Shown piece after piece: positions 1 to 8,730 of a stretch of DNA of 64,000 bases (the stretch's first letter is position 1; each line of letters starts with the position of its first letter). The DNA is taken from the NCBI RefSeq assembly GCF_014145635.1, contig NZ_JACHTC010000004.1:186001-250000 (forward strand), in the 5' to 3' direction. A program made the translations under genes and the position numbers. This stretch comes from Myroides sp. WP-1 (GTDB lineage: Bacteria > Bacteroidota > Bacteroidia > Flavobacteriales > Flavobacteriaceae). Under the pieces are notes generated by a model that was not told where the DNA came from, made no database searches, and was given only the letters and a program-made list of their open reading frames with translations.

Positions 1-664
1 TTAATTGCTCCAATGCTGCTGCTTCATACAACAACGCTCCTTCTGTGTCGCAATTGAATAAATTAGAATAACACGTTGATTCATTGAGATCTATAGGGTT
101 GGGTTCTATTACTTCAGTAGCCTCTAGCAGACCTAGATTATGCTCTTTAGCATAGGTTAAGGCACGGATAAAAACGTTGATTCTCCCATGTGAATAAAAA
201 TCGTCTAACTCCTTTTTCAAACTGTCATTCGACTGGTAATCTGCTAGTAGTTCCACAACATTTGCTGCTGACATATAAACACCAGAACTGTAGTTTTCAC
301 TTATTTCATTGAAGATGGGGTTAGGAAGCTCAACGGTTAAAACTTCCTGCCATGGGGTTGTGTATTTTTTTAACAAAGGATTTTCCTGCATTAGAAAAGA
401 AAAGGCAGAACCTCGGGTGTAAAAGAACGTTCTGAAAAAGCCTTGAATTACGGCTAAAAAGTACCCATGCGTTTTGTCAAAAATGGCTGTAGGAAGCGTT
501 TGTTTAGCTACGTTGAGGGTATCTTTGTATTTCTCTATATAAAAATCATCCATTTGATGTTTTTGTGATAACTCCTCAAGAGTTGAATCGTCTTGAAGCA
601 GATCAAAATACCATTCTTGTATTTCTTGTTCTTTTATTGGGTGGTAGCTTATGTCAAATCCCAT
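1..664 (-). CDS. hypothetical protein, cut by left window edge
   Basis: A reading frame starts at an ATG read leftwards from 664 and stays open to base 1, so at least 221 residues are present and the C-terminus lies outside the window. The N-terminus reads MGFDISYHPIKEQEI, followed by an acidic, helical-looking sequence without signal peptide, membrane segment or repeat. Codon use and composition look like genuine flavobacterial coding sequence. I do not recognise a catalytic motif. It is probably a cytoplasmic protein of a Bacteroidota-specific hypothetical family, but that is inference. The 248 bases to its right hold no gene that I can see and probably contain its promoter. Confidence 0.75.
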   Translation of the reverse strand, partial: MGFDISYHPIKEQEIQEWYFDLLQDDSTLEELSQKHQMDDFYIEKYKDTLNVAKQTLPTAIFDKTHGYFLAVIQGFFRTFFYTRGSAFSFLMQENPLLKKYTTPWQEVLTVELPNPIFNEISENYSSGVYMSAANVVELLADYQSNDSLKKELDDFYSHGRINVFIRALTYAKEHNLGLLEATEVIEPNPIDLNESTCYSNLFNCDTEGALLYEAAALEQL

Positions 665-912
665 AGTTTATTTTTTTTGTGTTACTGAAAAATCTTTCTT
701 TTGTATAGGGCGATAAACCACATATCTATATCTAAAAAAGACTTAAGCTAAGGTAATTAACATTTAGTATTTTTAGAAAATAAAATAGAGGGAAATTAAT
801 AAAAAGGTAGAGGATATGTTATTGTATTTTGAAATAGGGAGGACCAGTAGTTTCTTTTGTACAAAAGTTTTCCAAACAAGTCAGTATTAGTCTTTAGTGA
901 TGAGGAAAAGTA

Positions 913-1080
913 ATGCAAACCACCTTAAAACAGCTATTGAATCAAAATATCGAAACATTAACACAGATGGCCTATATCATTTATTTTGATATCCCCATTA
1001 TTTGCTGTTCGTTTGTTGTAACTTTGTTGCTTCGACTGACTCCCAATCGTTTAACTATTTGTTTTTCTTCGTTTGGGTGA
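913..1080 (+). CDS. possible small membrane protein or transporter remnant (55 aa)
   Basis: A 55-residue frame (starting MQTTLKQLLNQ) ends in a TGA that lies 20 bases before the preferred ATG of the next gene. Its middle is strongly hydrophobic and fits one membrane helix followed by a basic end. The composition resembles the last helix of a multidrug major-facilitator transporter, so it may be the stump of a deleted transporter, or a short leader coupled to the monooxygenase gene. Nothing else in the stretch 665-912 looks coding. Low confidence: it could be chance. Confidence 0.25.
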   Translation: MQTTLKQLLNQNIETLTQMAYIIYFDIPIICCSFVVTLLLRLTPNRLTICFSSFG

Positions 1081-1099
1081 TGAAAACGATCAAAAGAGA

Positions 1100-2542
1100 A
1101 TGAAGAAAGAAAAAGAGGAAAAAGAACTAGTACATTGGACGGTATGTATAAGCTGTCATGGCCTTGGAAAGAAAAACAAAGGACCTAGAAAAAAAGCGAA
1201 GTTGACCAAACAAATACCAGTTCATTCCATGGAGGGTAAAGGGCTTTTGCCTTCTTATCTTCACACTTGTTCTAAATGTGGAGGATCGGGTATTGTTCCT
1301 GCTCCTTTTCCTCCAACTCCAACGGAGAAATACCCTCATGTTGCTATCATTGGTGGCGGTATTGGCGGCATGGCATTAGCGGTCGCTTGTTTACACCGTG
1401 GAATTCCCTTTACTTTGTTTGAACGCGATGAAAATTTAGTTGCTCGTTCTCAAGGGTATGGACTCACGTTACAACAAGCGAGTAAGGCTTTGAAAGACTT
1501 TGGTATTTTAACTCTAGAGGAGCAAGTAGTCTCTACCAAACACGTAGTTCACCAAACGGATGGAAAGATTCTCGGTAGCTGGGGACTCCGAAAATGGCAA
1601 CTTTTAGACCAAAATACAGCCCCAAAAAAGAGCAATATCCACATAGCTCGTCAATCCCTTCGCTTAGCCTTATTCAATCAATTAGGAGAACAGCCAAAGG
1701 TAGAATGGGGACACCAATTACTCGATTACAATCCTGTTGCAACAGATGAAATTGAATTGACATTTCGAGTGAATGGAGCCATTAAAAAAGAGAAAGCAAA
1801 TTTAGTTGTAGGTGCTGATGGAATTCGCAGTTCCGTTCGTCGATTGAGCATGGGAGAAGAAGTCACACCGCTGCATTACTTGGGTTGTATGGTTATTTTA
1901 GGGATTTGTCCTTTAACCGCTGTAAAGGATTTGACAACCAGTACGTTGTTAGATTCTATGACGGTTTTCCAAACCGCCAATGGTCAAGATCGCATCTATA
2001 TGATGCCTTACACGCATGATTCAGTGATGTGGCAACTTAGTTTTCCTATTGAAGAAAAAGAAGCGATTGCCTTATCGCAATTGGGGTGTGAAGCGCTCCT
2101 AGCAGAAGCTTCTAGAAAGACCCCATGGCATGATCCCATTCCGCAGATTGTTCAAGCTACTTTACCCGCTAAAGTTTCGGGTTATCCTGTATATGACAGA
2201 GCATTACTAACCTCTGAAAACTGGAAGGAAAAAGACGCTATTACACTTTTAGGTGATGCAGCTCACCCCATGAGTCCGTTTAAGGGACAAGGCGCAAACC
2301 AAGCATTACTAGATGCTTTACTCTTAGCTCGCATGATTACTAAAGGATGTGCAGCAACACCATGGAGAGAAAATGGTTTAAGAACTACGGTATTAAACGA
2401 CTTTGAAGCGGCTATGATCGCACGAAGTGCCGAAAAAGTAAAGGGCTCGGCTCAAGCCGCTCAACTGCTTCATTCCGCTTTTGTTTTAGAAGAATGCGAT
2501 CAACCTAGGGGTTCCGTTGTAAAATCAAAAAAACAAGTGTAG
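1100..2542 (+). CDS. FAD-dependent monooxygenase with N-terminal zinc-finger-like segment
   Basis: This is a 480-residue flavoprotein of the PHBH/UbiH-like aromatic hydroxylase family. A Rossmann GGGIGG motif sits near residues 85-90, a GADGIRSS motif (the DG fingerprint) follows mid-protein, and the GDAAHP...GQGAN FAD-ribityl motif lies near the C-terminus. Unusually, the first 65 residues carry two CxxCxGxG-like knuckles (Cys16/Cys19 and Cys57/Cys60), as in a DnaJ zinc finger, before the FAD domain begins. I chose the ATG at 1100; a TTG at 1073 would add nine residues. The substrate cannot be read from sequence. Relatives include antibiotic- and aromatic-modifying hydroxylases, but the TetX signature is not evident. 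It stands alone, with no operon partner downstream on the same strand. Confidence 0.85.
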   Translation: MKKEKEEKELVHWTVCISCHGLGKKNKGPRKKAKLTKQIPVHSMEGKGLLPSYLHTCSKCGGSGIVPAPFPPTPTEKYPHVAIIGGGIGGMALAVACLHRGIPFTLFERDENLVARSQGYGLTLQQASKALKDFGILTLEEQVVSTKHVVHQTDGKILGSWGLRKWQLLDQNTAPKKSNIHIARQSLRLALFNQLGEQPKVEWGHQLLDYNPVATDEIELTFRVNGAIKKEKANLVVGADGIRSSVRRLSMGEEVTPLHYLGCMVILGICPLTAVKDLTTSTLLDSMTVFQTANGQDRIYMMPYTHDSVMWQLSFPIEEKEAIALSQLGCEALLAEASRKTPWHDPIPQIVQATLPAKVSGYPVYDRALLTSENWKEKDAITLLGDAAHPMSPFKGQGANQALLDALLLARMITKGCAATPWRENGLRTTVLNDFEAAMIARSAEKVKGSAQAAQLLHSAFVLEECDQPRGSVVKSKKQV

Positions 2543-2702
2543 AATTCGAAACAAGAACTAATAGGGGAGAGACCGCAATTTAGTTTGGAATGCCTCGAAT
2601 GATAACTTGGAATTTTATGTTTTTTGATTTTGCAGCTACAAAACCAGTCCTAAATGAAGCGCGAAACTTGCTGCTTTTGCAAACTGCTGTTGGTAGATGG
2701 TT

Positions 2703-3347
2703 TTATCTTTTTACTTTAGTATTGTCATATTCAATTTTTCTACTGGTGTCATTAATTGCCTTATTCCAATCTACAGCTGGTTGTAGGGTTTTTAGAGCAT
2801 TAATGTCTTTTTCATAATTATTTTCATACAAAACTCGGATATCCTTTACTTTTGAATGTTCATTGACAATGATGTTGCCAACGTAGGTGATTTCTCCTTT
2901 TTTAACATCAAAAGGAATGGAAAAACCATCTAAATAATCTGTTCGTTGTAGTGCAGGGAATCCACTATTTGTAAATAGTCCTAGACTTGAAATTTCATAT
3001 TTTCCCTCAGGTCTTTCGAGTGTAAATAAATAGGTTAATCCATTGTCTAATTCGCCCTTATGTTTCATTTTCCAAATTTGTTCTGGGCTTATATGTATTA
3101 CAGTTGATTTTTTTCTGGCAATTTTCTTATCGGTATCTTTTGAAGTTACTCCTATGAGATATCCATTAAATTTAGCTTTCTCCTTTGGAAAAGTTATTGA
3201 ACCTATAAGTAATCCATTTTGAGCTGTTTCTTCTTGAAAATTCATCGACTTTTTTGAAAGTCCTGAAACTGCACAGCTTTGGACTAAAATAATTGTTGAA
3301 AATAACGCAACTGATAATGTGATAAATTTGAATAACTCCTTTTTCAT
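2703..3347 (-). CDS. putative lipoprotein
   Basis: A 214-residue protein with a lipoprotein signal peptide: basic start MKKELFKF, a hydrophobic stretch, then ILVQSC with the lipidated cysteine near residue 25. The mature part is beta-rich with no recognised catalytic motif. An in-frame ATG seven codons upstream (3368) is possible, but 3347 is preceded by an A-rich TAAACAAA typical of this phylum and gives the cleanest signal peptide. It lies just downstream of the DUF4328 gene on the same strand and could be cotranscribed with it. Expected location is the periplasm or the outer membrane. Function unknown. Confidence 0.7.
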   Translation of the reverse strand: MKKELFKFITLSVALFSTIILVQSCAVSGLSKKSMNFQEETAQNGLLIGSITFPKEKAKFNGYLIGVTSKDTDKKIARKKSTVIHISPEQIWKMKHKGELDNGLTYLFTLERPEGKYEISSLGLFTNSGFPALQRTDYLDGFSIPFDVKKGEITYVGNIIVNEHSKVKDIRVLYENNYEKDINALKTLQPAVDWNKAINDTSRKIEYDNTKVKR

Positions 3348-3415
3348 TTTGTTTAGATTTTTTCTCATTTCTGGTTGATTCTTTTGGCAAAATAGCTGCC
3401 CATAGTATTGTTGGA

Positions 3416-4087
3416 TCAATCGTTTAGGGGCTCTTCCTCAGTTTTTAATAGCAAAGGCTCCACTTTCGCATAGTTACTAATCACTTTTATGGTAACTAAA
3501 GCAAGAGGTATACCTAGTAGGTTAGTAACCATACCGATTAGTGTACTTGTCGTTAACTCGTCGATGGTTTCAGCATTTTGTGTGTAACGAAATACAAATT
3601 GTCCTAATAGATTACTTGCAATCCAAAGCAACCACCATGATCCTAAGAGTCCTGTACTGAGATTTAGATTGAAGGTGATTTCTTTTTTGATTAAAAGGGC
3701 TTTTGTTTCAACATATAGTTCTTGCATGATCTGATAAGGTCTAAACAAACAAAGAATTGGAACAAACCAACTACCTGCTGCCCAGCCTTCTGAGTGAGAT
3801 AAATTACTAACTCTTTGATGTAAATTGTAATACGCACGTCTGAACCATTGAATGAATGTTACTGCTGAGATGATATAGGTGATCAAATAGAGTAGGCCAA
3901 TTATTTGTTCTCTGGTATCATTGGCATTAGCTCTTTCTATTGAGATTTCACCTCCATTGGCGACAACTTGTAGCAAGTCATATTGAAAATACCCAGAAAT
4001 TAACGATATAACTTCTAGTATCAACATTATCCAAATTAGGATAATTGCATTTTTAGCCCTTTGTTCATTAGGTTTTAATGTATTCAT
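3416..4087 (-). CDS. DUF4328 domain-containing membrane protein
   Basis: A 223-residue integral membrane protein. The start MNTLKPNEQRAKNA, the motif FIQWFRRAYYNLHQ in the middle and GWAAGSWFVPILCLFRPYQIM after it are the hallmark of DUF4328. I count four hydrophobic segments: near the N-terminus, before the FIQWFRR motif, around LGSWWLLWIASNLL, and near the C-terminus. A frame extension of 13 residues upstream is less likely because family members begin at this MNTLKPNEQ. Role unknown; some relatives are annotated next to signalling proteins. The downstream lipoprotein gene is close enough to share the transcript. Confidence 0.85.
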   Translation of the reverse strand: MNTLKPNEQRAKNAIILIWIMLILEVISLISGYFQYDLLQVVANGGEISIERANANDTREQIIGLLYLITYIISAVTFIQWFRRAYYNLHQRVSNLSHSEGWAAGSWFVPILCLFRPYQIMQELYVETKALLIKKEITFNLNLSTGLLGSWWLLWIASNLLGQFVFRYTQNAETIDELTTSTLIGMVTNLLGIPLALVTIKVISNYAKVEPLLLKTEEEPLND

Positions 4088-4327
4088 TCCTATTATTGCT
4101 TCTTTTATATGTTTGTTCCTTGACAATTACTGCCTTTTATAAGCTTAGTGTTTGCGGTTAAAAATTGAAGGTAATAACCTTGCTTCAGCAACACCGCTAG
4201 TAAATTCATTGAGCGTGCTAAATTAACATAAAAGTTGTGATAATTGGGATTTCAATGAAAAAGAAAAAGACGCATTGCAGGGAGATCGTCTTACGTTCCT
4301 GTTGAGGTAAACCTATGTTATTGGTAG

Positions 4328-5089
4328 TTAGTTGTTTTCAAATACAGTATTTTTTACTTTGTAGTGTTTCAACTTTTTCAATGGTTTTAATTTTTGTTTT
4401 AACTCTTCTGCATCATACTTGAAATAATCAATTTCAAAATGCTCAAGATTAGACAGTTTTTCAAGTCCGTCTAGACTTTCAAGGCTAACTGTTTTTCTAC
4501 TTTCCATCGTTGATGCAAAAAGAGTTAGTGTTTTTAACTGTTTAAAATCCTCAATTCCATCAAATTTTGTAAGTTTTGCTGTGTAAGTTAGATGTAGGTG
4601 TTTGATCTTTTCTTTTTGTGTTTTAGTCAAGAAATGGAAATCAGTTATTTTATTTACACTGCTTAAAACAACAGTTTCCAATTGGTGTAAATAATCTAAA
4701 CCCTTGAATGAAAAATCAGCTTTGCGAATATAGGAAATCAAGAGATGGGTAACGTTTGGAAAAAGTTCAAGTAGTTCTAGATCGGGCTGCTTGCAATTCC
4801 AAATGTTGAGGAATTTTACGTTTTCAAATACAGTTTTGTATTCTTTGAGTATTTTGAGTCCTTTTTGATCTAGTTTGTAATTGTTTATTGTTACAAATTT
4901 GATGTTGCTGTAATTCACAATGTTTCTCAAATCGTGGGTTTCAGGGAGAATATATAAAACCTCAGAATGAAATGCAGTTCTTGCAATGGCATTGCTTTTT
5001 TCTTCACTATCGTGAGGTAAAAAACAATCCGTTACGGTGGAAAGGAAATGAATAAAGTCGCTTGTGCTTTTTATGTCTTCGGTTTTCAT
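4328..5089 (-). CDS. leucine-rich-repeat-like hypothetical protein
   Basis: A 253-residue protein without signal peptide or membrane segment, so probably cytoplasmic. From residue 60 onward the sequence shows irregular repeats of about 23-27 residues with the pattern VKFLNIWNC, VTHLLISYI, LETVVLSS, IKHLHLTY, LKTLTLFAS, LEHFEIDYF, as in a leucine-rich-repeat solenoid. This suggests a protein-binding role. The N-terminal 50 residues are not repeat-like. Similar small LRR proteins in Bacteroidota sit in accessory regions and sometimes accompany polymorphic toxins, but no toxin is visible here. Function unassigned. Confidence 0.7.
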   Translation of the reverse strand: MKTEDIKSTSDFIHFLSTVTDCFLPHDSEEKSNAIARTAFHSEVLYILPETHDLRNIVNYSNIKFVTINNYKLDQKGLKILKEYKTVFENVKFLNIWNCKQPDLELLELFPNVTHLLISYIRKADFSFKGLDYLHQLETVVLSSVNKITDFHFLTKTQKEKIKHLHLTYTAKLTKFDGIEDFKQLKTLTLFASTMESRKTVSLESLDGLEKLSNLEHFEIDYFKYDAEELKQKLKPLKKLKHYKVKNTVFENN

Positions 5090-5290
5090 CTGTGTGTTGG
5101 TAATATAGATTTTTAATTTTCTTGTGCTTGGTCAAGAGGTAATAGTAAAAGCAAAGCTTTAGAATAAAACCAATGAGAATACAAAATTAGAAATTGCAAT
5201 GAGAACTCTCTTTTAGAATTTCGGGAATAGAAAGCTGAACTTTAAAAGTTCGCTTTACTCCATTATTGAACCAGAAGCTTTTTTGCTGTT

Positions 5291-5911
5291 TTAGGTATCC
5301 CAATTTCTTTCAATATATTTTATTTTCCACTTTCCATTTACCTTTTCTAAATACATGGATATACCGGAACTAATTTCATCAGAGTAATAGTCAAATTCTA
5401 AGTATGCTTTAGTATTATCTTTTGAAAATATTGGAATAGAAAATTGAACATATTTTTCAATTACTTTTAAACTTTCAGTTAATTCGACAGTAGTAAATTT
5501 TTGAGTTACCCTTTTTGGGATTTTGAGTGCTTTAATGGTTTCATTTTGCTTAACGATATCAAGAGAATCGTTTTTTAAGAAAAATGAGTTATCAATAGAT
5601 TTTGATCCGTATAATTTTTCGATGCAAACGCCTCCTAGCCTTGTGAATGTTTTCTCTGGGAATTGTATTTCTACTACTTCATCATTAGCTTTTATTTTTT
5701 CGAAGCATTTAGTGTTAACAATATTTTTTTTTAGATTTAAGCAGATCGGGAGCTTTTGTTCAGAATAAGAATCTCGTACCATTTCTAATCCTCTTTCTTC
5801 AAGTAAAGTTTGAATGATAATAATTGATTCTTGCTGTCGAATTACTTCTTCCTTCTTTTTTGAATTACAACTTAACAAGGTTAAAATAAATAGTAATAGA
5901 ATATTTTTCAT
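5291..5911 (-). CDS. putative lipoprotein
   Basis: A 206-residue lipoprotein: MKNILLLFILTLLSC places the lipidated cysteine at residue 15, followed by a charged KKKEE linker. The C-terminal half, with AYLEFDYYSDEISSGI and WKIKYIERNWDT, looks like an NTF2/immunity-type beta sheet, but I cannot name the family. The ATG at 5911 is chosen over a TTG three codons upstream because it gives the standard signal peptide. It stands alone between other accessory minus-strand genes. Probably periplasmic-facing and membrane-anchored; function unknown. Confidence 0.7.
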   Translation of the reverse strand: MKNILLLFILTLLSCNSKKKEEVIRQQESIIIIQTLLEERGLEMVRDSYSEQKLPICLNLKKNIVNTKCFEKIKANDEVVEIQFPEKTFTRLGGVCIEKLYGSKSIDNSFFLKNDSLDIVKQNETIKALKIPKRVTQKFTTVELTESLKVIEKYVQFSIPIFSKDNTKAYLEFDYYSDEISSGISMYLEKVNGKWKIKYIERNWDT

Positions 5912-6084
5912 TTTTCTCAATTATTATTGTTCCCGTTGAATTCTGATAGTATAATACTATTGGGTAAATCTTGTTGTATGTTTTTATTACTAGTTCACTT
6001 TTACATAAATAGTTCCTATCTTTTTTTCTCTTTTAAAAGGAAAATAACAATAATAGTTAATATTAAATTAACAACTATTATAAA

Positions 6085-6155
6085 CCCGATGTCTCGGATT
6101 TGTAATCCGTGACTTTATTTATACACACGAGCTACAAGTCCGCGCGATCGGGGGG
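6085..6155. repeat. REP-like palindromic element, copy A
   Basis: A 70-base intergenic palindrome. The left arm CCCGAT-4-CGGATTTGTA is answered by the right arm TACAAGTCCG-4-ATCGGG, so 15 of 16 arm bases pair. It ends in a G-run. The 39 bases at 6105-6143 recur at 7759-7797 with two mismatches, and the right end CGCGATCGGGG recurs near 8015. This looks like a repetitive extragenic palindrome or a tiny MITE. Confidence 0.6.
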
Positions 6156-6212
6156 TGTATTTGGATCTATTTTAGCTTGTGTAAAAGTATATGCTGAGGT
6201 ATTAAATGTTTT

Positions 6213-6683
6213 TTATTTCACTTTTTTGCACCTAATCTCGGTATATTTAATTGCGTTATTTTCTTCATTTAGAGGATTGGGAAAGCTAGTCATAAAAACT
6301 ACTTCATCTGAGGTTAGATTCGTTAAGAGCATCTCGTCTTTCATACCGTTATCGTCTAGGGTATGGATTGTATTGTTTTGAAGGGTGTATTGTAGATGAA
6401 GCACTTCTTCAAGGCATTGCCCATTAGGATCTTTACCTGTATACCTATGAACTTCTATTCGATCTGAAGTGAAAACCCAAGTTATCGGTCCACAACCATA
6501 TTCATCCTTAGGACTCGTATCTGCTAAGAATTTTGCTTCTCTATCGTAAAGCTTCGCTGAGGAGAGCTTCCAAGTTCCTACTAAATCTTCTAGCTCATAC
6601 ACTTTAGTCGCTTCTTGTTCTTTGCAACTTTGTAATCCCAAGGTCAAGACAACTAGTAGAAATAGGTTAACTATTTTTTTCAT
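6213..6683 (-). CDS. lipocalin-like lipoprotein
   Basis: A 156-residue lipoprotein with signal MKKIVNLFLLVVLTLGLQSC (lipidated Cys20). The mature part begins with LVGTWKLSSAKLYD, the GxW entry strand of lipocalin-like domains of Bacteroidota, followed by alternating strands typical of a small beta barrel. A Bacteroidota -7 box (TACTTTTG on the minus strand, bases 6701-6708) lies about 20 bases upstream of the ATG. Expected at the outer membrane or in the periplasm. The ligand is unknown. It stands between two copies of a REP-like palindrome. Confidence 0.7.
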   Translation of the reverse strand: MKKIVNLFLLVVLTLGLQSCKEQEATKVYELEDLVGTWKLSSAKLYDREAKFLADTSPKDEYGCGPITWVFTSDRIEVHRYTGKDPNGQCLEEVLHLQYTLQNNTIHTLDDNGMKDEMLLTNLTSDEVVFMTSFPNPLNEENNAIKYTEIRCKKVK

Positions 6684-6765
6684 ATCATGCTGTTTTAGTT
6701 CAAAAGTAAACCTCTCATAATCAGGTTAAATCCGTAAGATCGGGGTTAGTTGTATTCAAATAATT

Positions 6766-7623
6766 CTATTCAGTTTCCACTTCGGTTACATCTAAAAAAA
6801 GTGTCATATCTTGTTTTAATTTCTTCCCTGGCCTATCACCAGCTCTTTTGAATATTCCATCTCTGTTTTTTCCCGTCTTATAGGTAATTCCAAAACACTT
6901 TGGTGACTCACCTTCTATTAAACCACCAATCCATTCTAGCGTAACGCCTAATTCTTTTTTATCTTTTATAACTAAATTATAGCGGTCAAGATCTAGCTCA
7001 AATAAACCTTTTTGTTCTTCTTCAACTGTGATAATAATATCTTCTCTATTGAGTAATTGCCCCAATTCGCCCTGATCTACCTCATAAAATTTTAGACGCA
7101 ATTTGACCATTTTATATTCATTGCAACCTATAGCAAAGCTAATTTTATTGATCAAAAAATCATTCTCAATATCGAAAATCATTCCTTGTTCCACACCTAG
7201 TAAATCATCCACTGAAGTATCGTGAATACTATAAAACTTCATCAACATTTTTCCAACTTCATCATTGCCAATTCTAAACTTTTTAATTTGTTTTTTTACA
7301 ATTAAGATTTCATGTAAAACATCAGATTTTGGAACCAAATAAATGGTGGGATTATGTATAAGAGTATTGACAGAAACTATGTAATCTTCGTATCCTATCA
7401 TCGAAATTTTGATCTTATCGCTATCCTTTAAATACGTATTGCTTTTTATTTTATAAGTTCCATCCTCCCTTGAAACAGTCCCTAGTGTTTTACCAACTAC
7501 CTCCAATGACACATAGGCAAGTATGCTGTGATCTTCTGCATCTTTTATTGTACCAGTAATATCTTGAGCTATGATCAAATTAGTCCAAATCAAACTAAGA
7601 AATAGTAGTAAAAATCTATTCAT
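6766..7623 (-). CDS. carboxypeptidase-regulatory-like domain protein
   Basis: A 285-residue secreted protein. A signal peptide (MNRFLLLFLSLIWTNLIIAQ) is followed by DITGTIKDAEDHSILAYVSL, the opening strand of the carboxypeptidase D regulatory-like fold also found at the front of SusC-type receptors. The fold runs to about residue 105. The remaining 180 residues are a second beta-rich region, with LIWIGGLIEG-like strands and FLDVTEV near the end, whose family I do not recognise. No TonB plug or barrel follows, so this is not a receptor. Probably periplasmic or surface-exposed, role unknown. Confidence 0.75.
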   Translation of the reverse strand: MNRFLLLFLSLIWTNLIIAQDITGTIKDAEDHSILAYVSLEVVGKTLGTVSREDGTYKIKSNTYLKDSDKIKISMIGYEDYIVSVNTLIHNPTIYLVPKSDVLHEILIVKKQIKKFRIGNDEVGKMLMKFYSIHDTSVDDLLGVEQGMIFDIENDFLINKISFAIGCNEYKMVKLRLKFYEVDQGELGQLLNREDIIITVEEEQKGLFELDLDRYNLVIKDKKELGVTLEWIGGLIEGESPKCFGITYKTGKNRDGIFKRAGDRPGKKLKQDMTLFLDVTEVETE

Positions 7624-7758
7624 ATTGTTCTATAAATTAAATAGTTAAAAAATAAGCATCTTACATGTCTTTGGAAGTTGCTTAAAGCTCATTTCAAGTG
7701 GATAAAGTTCTCTAAGACAAGAGGTTTTTCCCCAGTTGATGACCAACAGAAATACTTT

Positions 7759-7797
7759 ATCCGTGACTTTATTTATACACACAAGCTAAAAGTCCGC
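7759..7797. repeat. REP-like element, partial copy C
   Basis: Thirty-nine bases matching 6105-6143 with two substitutions (37 of 39 identical by eye). The G-rich right end is lost: AGTCCGC is followed by CTAATC instead of GCGATCGGGG. A decayed copy. Confidence 0.6.
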
Positions 7798-7956
7798 CTA
7801 ATCAAGTTAAACCTTGTTCAATTAAGCTTAAAGCGAGAGTGTACTCCCGTATATATTAAACACAGCCTCAAGATAATTATTTAAATCTGGATATTACATG
7901 CCAAACTGAAATAATTATGTTGTATGTACAGCCACCTTTTCTTTTACAATTTAGCG

Positions 7957-8018
7957 CACGGATTTGCACCGAGGCTTTAGCTGAATTGAATGAAGTTAAA
8001 TCTGCGCGATCGGGGGGT
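7957..8018. repeat. REP-like element, partial copy B
   Basis: Begins with CACGGATTTGCA and ends with AAATCTGCGCGATCGGGGGG. The outer parts match the arms of copy A at 6085-6155, but the central 30 bases are different. Only the shared ends support the relationship. Confidence 0.45.
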
Positions 8019-8565
8019 ATTACTTTTTTTTAGAGTCACAGCTAGTAGCTAGCTTTACTACTGCACTTGATACAAAACTAAAAAAAACAGAAAAACAAAG
8101 ACAATTCCCCTTTGTGTTCTCTACCATTTATGGGATAAAACAAGTGTTTTTTACCTTTCTTTTCTGAATTAAAAAAATAAGTAATTGGTTTTTAATAGCT
8201 TATAATGTATTAGGTAAAAAGCATATATAGGGTTTGTAAGGGAATAGTTAATAGCAGCAAGGGTTTTGGACTTTTTACTAATACTATCCCTTGCTATTCT
8301 TTTACAATCTCTTTGCCATATACCTATAATCTCACACTTTACTAATCTGTTAATCAACGTTTGTTGCACTACTAGTTCTTCCACAGCGTGATGTCAGCAC
8401 AAGATGTAGCTCTTCGTTGCATTAGGGTGATTACTTGGGAGATTTTCATGTATTCAGGACAAACCAATTGGAGTAGTGTAGGGGGAGTGGGCCATTCACT
8501 CAATAACCTGAAATTTTATTTCAAAAGAACGAAGGGACAGGACATCCCAATAAGACAAATAGATA

Positions 8566-8597
8566 TAAAAAAACCGATAACTCTCGTTATCGGTTTT
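8566..8597 (-). terminator. rho-independent terminator, original terminator of tRNA-Ser
   Basis: A 12-bp perfect stem (AAAACCGATAAC at 8570-8581 pairing with 8586-8597), a four-base loop and, on the minus strand, a run of seven T. It ends three bases before the left attachment repeat. Because the tRNA gene reads leftwards into the mobile element at 25163, this hairpin would have directly followed the tRNA before insertion. Confidence 0.8.
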
Positions 8598-8600
8598 CTT

Positions 8601-8618
8601 TGCGGAGAAAGAGGGATT
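8601..8618. other. attL, 18-bp direct repeat of tRNA-Ser 3' end
   Basis: TGCGGAGAAAGAGGGATT, identical to 25161-25178, where it forms the 3' end of the tRNA-Ser gene and the bases just after it. The bases before and after differ between the two copies. The integrase gene starts 147 bases inside this end, as is usual for tyrosine-recombinase elements. Confidence 0.9.
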
Positions 8619-8730
8619 ATAACCTATATATTAATAGACTTCTTTTAAATATTATTTACTTATATATCAATAAGTTAAAAAATGGAGTGTTTTATAAAAT
8701 GTGATTAGATAGTATATGATAGTATAAAAA

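Larger units (their letters stand above)
7624..8565. other. gene-poor stretch with decayed palindromic repeats
   Basis: About 940 bases without a convincing gene. Short frames at 7678-7884 (plus), 8169-8384 (minus) and 8388-8648 (plus) lack recognisable products, and two of them run through repeats or the attachment site. The stretch holds two fragments of the REP-like palindrome (7759-7797 and about 7957-8018). It separates the accessory genes from the original downstream flank of tRNA-Ser. Confidence 0.5.

Noticed and set aside
1100..2542. TetX tetracycline monooxygenase
   Set aside because: The fold is the same superfamily, but the N-terminal zinc-finger-like part and sequence differ from TetX; only the general FAD monooxygenase call is supportable.
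2590..2817. 75-residue plus-strand frame
   Set aside because: It overlaps the 3' end of the lipoprotein gene antisense and has no recognisable sequence; composition fits chance.
7678..8648. Short frames at 7678-7884, 8169-8384 and 8388-8648
   Set aside because: Two run through REP-like repeats or the attachment site and terminator, and none has a family-like sequence.
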